A DNA stretch of 64,000 bases from Arthrobacter sp. EPSL27 (GTDB lineage: Bacteria; Actinomycetota; Actinomycetes; Actinomycetales; Micrococcaceae): assembly GCF_001512305.1 (NCBI RefSeq), contig NZ_LNUT01000005.1, positions 841,774 through 905,773 of the forward strand, read 5' to 3'. Below, piece after piece: positions 61,389 through 64,000 of the stretch. A program made the position numbers and the translations under genes. How positions within the stretch are numbered: position 1 is the stretch's first letter; the number at the start of each line of letters is the position of its first letter. A model generated the notes under the pieces. The model saw only the letters and a program-made list of their open reading frames with translations, was not told the origin of the DNA and ran no database searches.

Positions 61389-62576
61389 TTACTCGCCGGC
61401 CGCAGCGGCGATCTTGGAGAACGCCTGCTCCAGGTCGGCGATGAGGTCCTCGACGTCCTCGATGCCGCAGGAGAGCCGGATCAGGTTGACGGGGACGGCC
61501 AGCTCGGTGCCCTTGACGGAGGCGTGCGTCATTTCCGAGGGGTAGTTCATCAGGGATTCGATGCCGCCGAGGGACTCCGCGAGGGTGAAAACGGAGGTCG
61601 ATTCGGCCACGGTGCGTGCCGCCGCCTCGCCGCCCTTGAACTGCACGGAGATCATGCCGCCGAACTTCTTCATCTGCTTGCGGGCCAGCTCGTGGCCGGG
61701 GTGCGAGGGCAGGCCCGGGTACAGCACGGCCTCCACCTCGGGGCGCTCCAGCAGCCACTCGGCCACCGCCTGGGCGTTGTCGCTGTGCCGGTCCATCCGT
61801 ACCCCGAGGGTCTTGAGCCCGCGGGTGGTGAGGAAGGCGTCCATCGGGCCGGAGATGGCACCGACGGCGAACTGCACAAAGCCGATCTTTTCGGCGAGCT
61901 CGGCGTCCTTGACGATGATGGCGCCGCCCACGACGTCGGAGTGCCCGCCGATGTACTTGGTGGTGGAGTGCACCACCACGTCGGCGCCGAGGGCCAGCGG
62001 GTTCTGCAGGTACGGCGAGGCGAAGGTGTTGTCCACCACGAGGAGGGCCCCGGCGTCGTGCGCCACCTTGGCGAGCGCGGCGATGTCGGTGATTTTCATC
62101 ATCGGATTCGACGGCGTCTCCACCCACACAAGGCGGGTCTTGCTGGCCGCCACGGCCGCGGCCACGGCGTCAAGGTTGGACATGTCCACCGGGGTGTTGC
62201 CGATGCCCCACTCCCCCAGCACCCGGCTGATCAGCCGGTAGGTGCCGCCGTAGGCGTCGTTGCCGAGCACGATGTGGTCGCCCGGGCGGGTCAGCGCGCG
62301 GATCATCGAGTCCTCGGCGGCCAGGCCGGAGCTGAAGGAGAACGCGGCGGTGCCGCCTTCCAGCGCCGCGAGCTGTTCCTGCAGGGAGTCACGGGTGGGG
62401 TTGGTGCCGCGGCCGTACTCGTAGCCGTCGCGGAGCACGCCGATCGCCTCCTGCGCGTAGGTGGAGGAGAAGTGCACGGGCGGCACCACGGCGCCGGTAC
62501 GCGGCTCGAAGGCCTGGCCTGCGTGCACGGCGCGGGTGTTAAAGCCGTGGGCGGAGGGGTTTTCTGGCAAAGACAT
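61389..62576 (-). CDS. metB: Cystathionine gamma-synthase
   Basis: 395 residues of the Cys/Met PLP-enzyme family. PLP-binding Lys207 in DVVVHSTTKYIGGHSD, with YEYGRGTNPTRDSLQEQLAALEG near the N terminus and VWVETPSNPMMKI as expected. Produces cystathionine from activated homoserine and cysteine (gamma-synthase) or acts as a lyase; the two cannot be told apart by sequence here. Behind cbs, so possibly a lyase partner in reverse transsulfuration. Confidence 0.88.
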   Translation of the reverse strand: MSLPENPSAHGFNTRAVHAGQAFEPRTGAVVPPVHFSSTYAQEAIGVLRDGYEYGRGTNPTRDSLQEQLAALEGGTAAFSFSSGLAAEDSMIRALTRPGDHIVLGNDAYGGTYRLISRVLGEWGIGNTPVDMSNLDAVAAAVAASKTRLVWVETPSNPMMKITDIAALAKVAHDAGALLVVDNTFASPYLQNPLALGADVVVHSTTKYIGGHSDVVGGAIIVKDAELAEKIGFVQFAVGAISGPMDAFLTTRGLKTLGVRMDRHSDNAQAVAEWLLERPEVEAVLYPGLPSHPGHELARKQMKKFGGMISVQFKGGEAAARTVAESTSVFTLAESLGGIESLMNYPSEMTHASVKGTELAVPVNLIRLSCGIEDVEDLIADLEQAFSKIAAAAGE

Positions 62577-62649
62577 GTGCGTTCCTTTCGGCCGGCGGCC
62601 GCCCCGGGAGGCGGCCGGATGTCCGGGTCAGTGGGCGGTCAGTTGCAGG

Positions 62650-64000
62650 TCAGTTGCTCAGGTAGGCGAGCAGGTCGTGGCGGGTCAGGATCCCCACCGG
62701 CGCGCCGACGAACGTCACCATGAGGGTGTCCGAGTCGGAGAGGAGTTCACGGGCCGTGGTGATCGATTCGAGCGAGCCGATCACGGGCAGCCGGGCCTCC
62801 ATGTGTTCGGAGATCTTGTCCGACAGTTTGGCCTCGCCGCGGAACAGTTTCGCGGTCAGGGTGCGCTCGTCCACGGCGCCGAGGACCTCGCCCATCACCA
62901 CGGGCGGTTCCTGGGACAGCACCGGGATGTGCGAGACGCCGAACTCGTTCATGATGTTGATGACGTCGCGGACGCTCTCGTTGGGGTGGATGTGGACCAG
63001 GTCCGGCAGTTCCCCGGTCTTGGCCTTGAGGATCTCCCCCACAGAGGCTTCGTCGCCGCTGGCCAGGAAGCCGTAGGACCGCATCCACTGGTCGTTGAAG
63101 ATTTTGGCCAGGTAGCCGCGGCCGGAGTCCGGCAGGATGACCACCACGACGGCGTCGTCCGGCAGGTCCTTGGCGACCTGCAGGGCGGCCACCACGGCCA
63201 TGCCGGAGGAACCGCCCACCAGCAGCCCTTCTTCGCGGGCCAGCCGGCGCGTCATCTCGAAGGACTCGGCGTCGCTGACGGCGATGACGCCGTCCGGAAC
63301 GGTCTTGTCGTAGTTGGCTGGCCACATGTCCTCGCCGACACCCTCGACGAAGTACGGCCGGCCGGTGCCGCCGGAGTAGACCGAGCCCGCCGGGTCCGCG
63401 CCGATGATCTTGACCATGCCGCCGTCAGACTGTGCGCGGTCCGCGGAAACTTCCTTGAGATACCGGCCCGTGCCGGTGATGGTGCCGCCGGTGCCGGCGC
63501 CGATCACGCAGTGGGTGATGCGGCCGTCCGTGTCGCGCCAGATTTCCGGCCCGGTGGTTTCGTAGTGGCTGGCCGGGGCGGCGGGGTTGGAGAACTGGTC
63601 GGGCTTGTACGCGCCGGGGATCTCCCGGACCAGCCGGTCCGAGACGCCGTAGTAGCTCTGCGGGCTGTCGGGGGCGACGGCGGTGGGCGTCACCACCACC
63701 TCGGCGCCGTAGGCCCGGAGCACGGCGCGCTTGTCCTCGCCCACCTTGTCCGGCACCACGAAGATGCAGCGGTAGCCCTTCTGCTGGGCCACCAGGGCCA
63801 AGCCGACGCCGGTGTTCCCGGACGTGGGTTCCACGATGGTGCCGCCGGGCTGGAGCTTGCCGGTGCGTTCGGCCTCCTCGATCATCTTGACCGCGATGCG
63901 GTCCTTGATGGAACCGCCGGGGTTCAGGTATTCCAGCTTCACCAGGACCGTGGCCCCGATGCCGTCGGTAACGTGCTGCAGCTTGACGAGCGGCGTATTG
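62650..64000 (-). CDS. cbs: Cystathionine beta-synthase, 5' end outside window
   Basis: 450 residues visible; the frame continues past the window edge (NTPLVKLQHVT at the edge), so the N terminus is missing. PLP-binding Lys is in NPGGSIKDRIAVKM; EPTSGNTGVGLALVAQQKGY is the substrate loop. The C-terminal third (about 300-440 of the full protein) has two CBS regulatory modules. Converts serine and homocysteine to cystathionine. The pair with metB suggests reverse transsulfuration to cysteine. Confidence 0.92.
   Translation of the reverse strand, partial: NTPLVKLQHVTDGIGATVLVKLEYLNPGGSIKDRIAVKMIEEAERTGKLQPGGTIVEPTSGNTGVGLALVAQQKGYRCIFVVPDKVGEDKRAVLRAYGAEVVVTPTAVAPDSPQSYYGVSDRLVREIPGAYKPDQFSNPAAPASHYETTGPEIWRDTDGRITHCVIGAGTGGTITGTGRYLKEVSADRAQSDGGMVKIIGADPAGSVYSGGTGRPYFVEGVGEDMWPANYDKTVPDGVIAVSDAESFEMTRRLAREEGLLVGGSSGMAVVAALQVAKDLPDDAVVVVILPDSGRGYLAKIFNDQWMRSYGFLASGDEASVGEILKAKTGELPDLVHIHPNESVRDVINIMNEFGVSHIPVLSQEPPVVMGEVLGAVDERTLTAKLFRGEAKLSDKISEHMEARLPVIGSLESITTARELLSDSDTLMVTFVGAPVGILTRHDLLAYLSN

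Overview
The window is high-GC chromosomal DNA from an actinobacterium, most likely Micrococcaceae (Arthrobacter/Pseudarthrobacter type). This rests on gene content and codon use: a metP-metS pair, a SARP-type BTAD regulator, a stand-alone LigD polymerase, a GT87 mannosyltransferase, cbs-metB transsulfuration genes and a DEAD-box helicase with an RGG-like tail. No 16S gene or species marker is present, so this is inference. No phage, CRISPR array or complete insertion sequence was seen.

Layout. 1-9.6 kb: mixed housekeeping and accessory genes (DUF2252 protein, F420/NADP oxidoreductase-like protein, M23 peptidase with a proline-rich tail, AlkD-like protein, cytochrome P450, LigD polymerase, low-GC SARP regulator, DUF427 protein, dienelactone hydrolase). 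9.6-18.8 kb: methionine/alanine transporter with its small subunit, a probable calcium-binding beta-gamma-crystallin protein, an oxidoreductase-hydrolase-TetR operon with a clear promoter/operator, a BCCT osmolyte transporter and a BrkB/YihY membrane protein. 19-25.7 kb: a frameshifted M24 peptidase, the gluconate genes gntR/gntK/gntP, a glycolipid glycosyltransferase and a repeat-rich gap holding the 3' end of a tRNA-Leu. 25.7-29.9 kb: a small catabolic cluster (SCP2-like protein, alpha/beta hydrolase, semialdehyde dehydrogenase) divergent from a LysR regulator. 29.9-39.2 kb: a stress island, with dnaK-grpE-dnaJ-cbpM-clpB-trx as one tight minus-strand operon and, divergent from it, a UBP-type zinc finger gene and a cyclic-nucleotide-binding/FAD oxidoreductase fusion lacking the thioredoxin-reductase CxxC. 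39.5-42.4 kb: a PucR-type regulator and an unrecognised membrane protein.

42.5-52.2 kb is a LacI-controlled sugar operon: LacI, tandem palindromic operators, an unknown protein, an ABC importer (binding protein, ATPase, permease), two Gfo/Idh/MocA dehydrogenases, a sugar isomerase/epimerase-like enzyme, an ABM monooxygenase, and a second isomerase cut off by an insertion-sequence scar. The set suggests oxidation of an imported anhydro-sugar or glycoside to a 3-keto intermediate; the second dehydrogenase resembles levoglucosan dehydrogenase from memory. 52.2-64 kb: tRNA-Met and tRNA-Thr, deaD, MOSC protein, acyl-CoA dehydrogenase, an HxlR-MFS-SDR group bracketed by two copies of a 55-bp palindromic repeat, GT87, metB and the 5'-truncated cbs at the window edge.

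The best leads are the stress island with its divergent zinc-finger/FAD-oxidoreductase pair, the sugar operon with its IS scar, the tRNA-Leu fragment region, and the dispersed intergenic repeats.
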